DNA of 64,000 bases. Origin: Papaver somniferum (taxonomy: Eukaryota; Streptophyta; Magnoliopsida; Ranunculales; Papaveraceae). Below the pieces are notes generated by a model, which had not been told where the DNA came from, did not search any database, and saw only the letters and a program-made list of their open reading frames with translations. Made by a program: the position numbers and the translations under genes. Where the stretch lies: NCBI RefSeq assembly GCF_003573695.1, contig NC_039363.1:157134406-157198405 (forward strand), given 5' to 3'. Below are positions 61,445 through 64,000 of this stretch, piece after piece (the first letter of the stretch is position 1; every line of letters starts with the position of its first letter).

Positions 61445-64000
61445 TGATGAGTGCCAAATATTGTATATATTTATCCCTTTTTGTTGGCATTTAACTCATC
61501 CTTTGTGCATTAATTCTACATTTTATCCCATATTCTGTATTTTCATTGTTTTCAAGAATAAATATTTTTCTTACTTAATTATATTTTTAGGTAATAAATA
61601 AAGTCTGGATGACTTGCGGAGCGGAAAAGAGCTGAAGAGTGGTGAAAAGCCGGAAGAAATTACGCAAGGAAGCCGCAAAGAATGGTGCGCACAAGACCAA
61701 AAAGTTAGGAATGGGCTCAAGAAGGAAGAATTGTTCTTAAAGAAGATATGGGCTTGGCATACCCAAGGCCCAAAACCCTTACCCAAACCCATTTTCTATA
61801 TCCATACCCGCCTCCATCTTCAGCCGTCAGATTAGATTACATCTGAATCCGATGGTCGCTTCACTATAGTGCATCAAAATCTGAAGTTCTTGTCAAACAT
61901 CATAGTGCCTAAATTCTAAGCCTTCAGATTAGATTGCATTTGAATCCTACGGTCGCTTCTTTGACTATGCATCAAATCTCAATACTTCCGCTTAACACCA
62001 CAGTACCTAACTCCATCTTGCGCCGTCGGTTTCGTTGTATCTATGCATCCGACGGTAGCTACAAGCTCCACTCCATCTCGCCGTCAGATTGTTCTATCAA
62101 CTCCACATCCCACGGCCTAGCTTCGAAGATCATCCAACTTGATATCCCCGATCAACACTCTAACACCAAACCCTATACTACCCAAACAAACAGCCCCTCC
62201 CCTTCTTTCCATCGACCTCATCCCTCTCTGCAACTCCACCACCTTCTTCACCTGCTACAACCACCATGCAACCACCATACCATCATCACAACCACCTATA
62301 TTACCTAAACCACCTAATACCCCTCTCTCTAGCCCTCTATTTCACTGATTTCTCACCATTCTTTTCTCTGAAACCCTAGGTGAGAAATCAGTCAAATAGG
62401 TGAGTCTAGAGTAGCAGTTGGCGCATGGGAATAGAGCAGGAAGAGATTACAAGGCATGGGTCGACGTTAATTGGGATTGATTTCAGCGAATTAGGTGAGA
62501 ATACCAAACCCTAATTTCAACTGTTTTGGGAATTTTTGAGGGAATTGTGTAAAACCCTAAATTGGGGGAATTGGGTATAAATAGAGGCTTTGGGGTGTTG
62601 TATTGGATATCTCTGGACTAGCCAGTGTATCCCCATGAGGGCTGGACTAGCCAGTTCCTCTTGGGTAGATTTTTCTTCCCTGTTTTGTATTTGTAGATTT
62701 AATTTTAATTTTCAATTTTAATTCCAAATTCAGTTTTAGTTTATCTTGTTTCAATTCATGTTTTGCTATCCATGTTCTGTGTATTGTTCGGTTTCTCCAT
62801 TTGATGTAATGTTATGTACTGTTTCTGTTATGTATGTTCTGAATCCCAAATGCTAGGACTAGATGAAATTATGAACCAGCTGAGATAGTCTTCATCATGT
62901 GCAGCTCATGTTCAGTGTTGCTAAGCCCTTAGACTAGTTGTGCTTTAATCAGGCAATTAGCACTTTGGTAATTATTTTAGTTGTGATTAGAATATCCCTT
63001 AGGTTAATGGTGGATTCAACGTCCTAGTGATCATCCTCTTGTCTTCATTGTTTTCTTATTTCTACTTCACTGTTTTCTTCACATCACTACCCTTGGCTTA
63101 GGCCTTGGTTTATTACACTGTCATTTTATTGTCTTTGCTTCACTGTTTATCTCCATTGTTGTTTGCTGTTTTGTGCCTTTCTTATCACTTGTTGTTCACT
63201 GTTAGTGGTGGAAGTTTAGGTTAGAATTCATGTAAATTGAGCTGATTGAGAAATGGAGGAATTTAGTGTCCACTGTTGCTTGTGATTGATTGTGCTGTTA
63301 AAAGACAGTCAATGCTAGGAGTAAAACAGTTGGACAAGCTTCTTCTCCTTCCATTCCATTTATGTATGCCCTGGAACATAGGCAGGCTAGAACCTCCACC
63401 TAGCTCCATTAGGGACAAGGATTTAACCAAAAACAGCCACTGCCTAGCATCTTTCTGTTCTTCTTTGTTATCTATCTGTTTTTGTGGCTTCTTATCACTG
63501 TTTTTATAGCTGTTTTTATAACTGTTTTGTGCCCTGTTCTTCCCCTGCCATTGCCCTTGGCTTAGGCCTTGGTTTGCAACTGTCTTGATTTATCACTACC
63601 ACATTGCCACTACCATGCCATTGTTAATATGCACATGTAGATCACTGTTGTTTTATCATTGTATATATTGCCACATTGTATATAATGACACTATCTCCAT
63701 TGCCATTGTCCACTTTCCCTTTGATATATTGCCTGTTTTGCCTTGTTCTGCCCTGTTTTGCTTCCCTGCCCAGCCTGCATTACCCTACTGCTGCTGTTGT
63801 GCCTCTTCTTTCCTTTGCTGTGCTGTCCACAGTACCAGTCCTCTCTGTCACTACCCTGTAAATACCCTCTCATGTTGGCCTTGTACATACATTGTTTCAC
63901 TTTGTTACTCACTGTCACTTTCTGTTTGCTCACTGTCTTTCTTTACCATTCTTGTTCAACTGCTCTCTTGTTACTGCCCACTTTGCTCTCAGCTCTGTCA
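61445..64000 (+). repeat. 3' LTR of element C, cut by the window end
   Basis: 2556 bp colinear with 56268 onward. TATAAATA lies at 62576-62583. Differences from the 5' LTR are few: isolated substitutions and small indels such as the loss of ~8 bp around 62775. The near identity indicates a recent insertion. Confidence 0.9.

Larger units (their letters stand above)
56268..64000 (+). mobile_element. Non-autonomous Gypsy-type LTR retrotransposon C (partial at window edge)
   Basis: Two near-identical direct repeats start TGATGAGTGCCAAATATTG at 56268 and 61445. Between them lie a tRNA-Asp-type primer site and GGTTTGGGGG polypurine tracts. The internal region is only 2143 bp (59302-61444), without gag or pol, so the element must have been mobilised in trans. 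It interrupts the LINE at 56267. The presumed left target duplication is TGACT (56263-56267); the right one is outside the window. Primer site and tract sequence point to the Athila/Tat side of Gypsy. Confidence 0.9.

Noticed and set aside
1..64000. CRISPR arrays, tRNA or rRNA genes and gene-cluster systems
   Set aside because: The tandem repeats present have no uniform unique spacers; no cloverleaf or ribosomal segment was recognised; all coding content is the plant gene, gene fragments or transposon-derived.

Overview
This window looks like nuclear DNA from a flowering plant, most likely a eudicot. The evidence is one intron-rich plant gene with GT/AG splicing, Copia elements of the Sirevirus type primed by initiator tRNA-Met, a Gypsy-type element with the tRNA-Asp-like primer site of the Athila/Tat group, a plant L1-type LINE, and low GC throughout. 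I cannot name the species from the sequence alone.

The only clearly intact gene lies on the minus strand from 28775 (ATG) to 13739 (stop). I traced 21 coding exons that join in frame into 1347 codons. The product is the WD40 protein TWD40-2, a subunit of the plant TPLATE endocytic adaptor complex. Its second intron (3.1 kb) has been invaded by a 511-bp solo LTR and Copia debris. Intron 12 carries a diverged duplicate of the 3' end of exon 12. A perfect 115-bp tandem duplication lies upstream of the start codon.

Region by region: 1-5100 is mostly unrecognised sequence with a possible minus-strand promoter near 1705, a calmodulin-like EF-hand fragment, an RNase H-like fragment and a 205-bp tandem duplication. 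5340-12090 is repeat-derived: a truncated reversed Sirevirus-type LTR, the start of another LTR-like family, a ~200-bp GC-rich tandem repeat split by a hAT-like element, and a 1-kb array built on the palindromic core TGCATAAC/GTTATGCA. 13739-28775 is TWD40-2. 29406-29819 is a small inverted-repeat element. 30282-39782 is a complete Sirevirus-like retrotransposon with a 5-bp target duplication but no recognisable gag-pol. 40356-42849 is a solo LTR. 43666-54420 is a nested stack of retrotransposons, including a decayed gag gene split by a solo LTR. 54421-56267 is the 3' part of a LINE on the minus strand. 56268-64000 is a young non-autonomous Gypsy-type element whose 3' LTR runs off the window.

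I found no rRNA, tRNA, CRISPR or bacterial-type system. The interest lies in the nested transposon history around a conserved endocytosis gene, in the decayed accessory reading frames of the Sirevirus-like elements, and in the palindromic tandem array.
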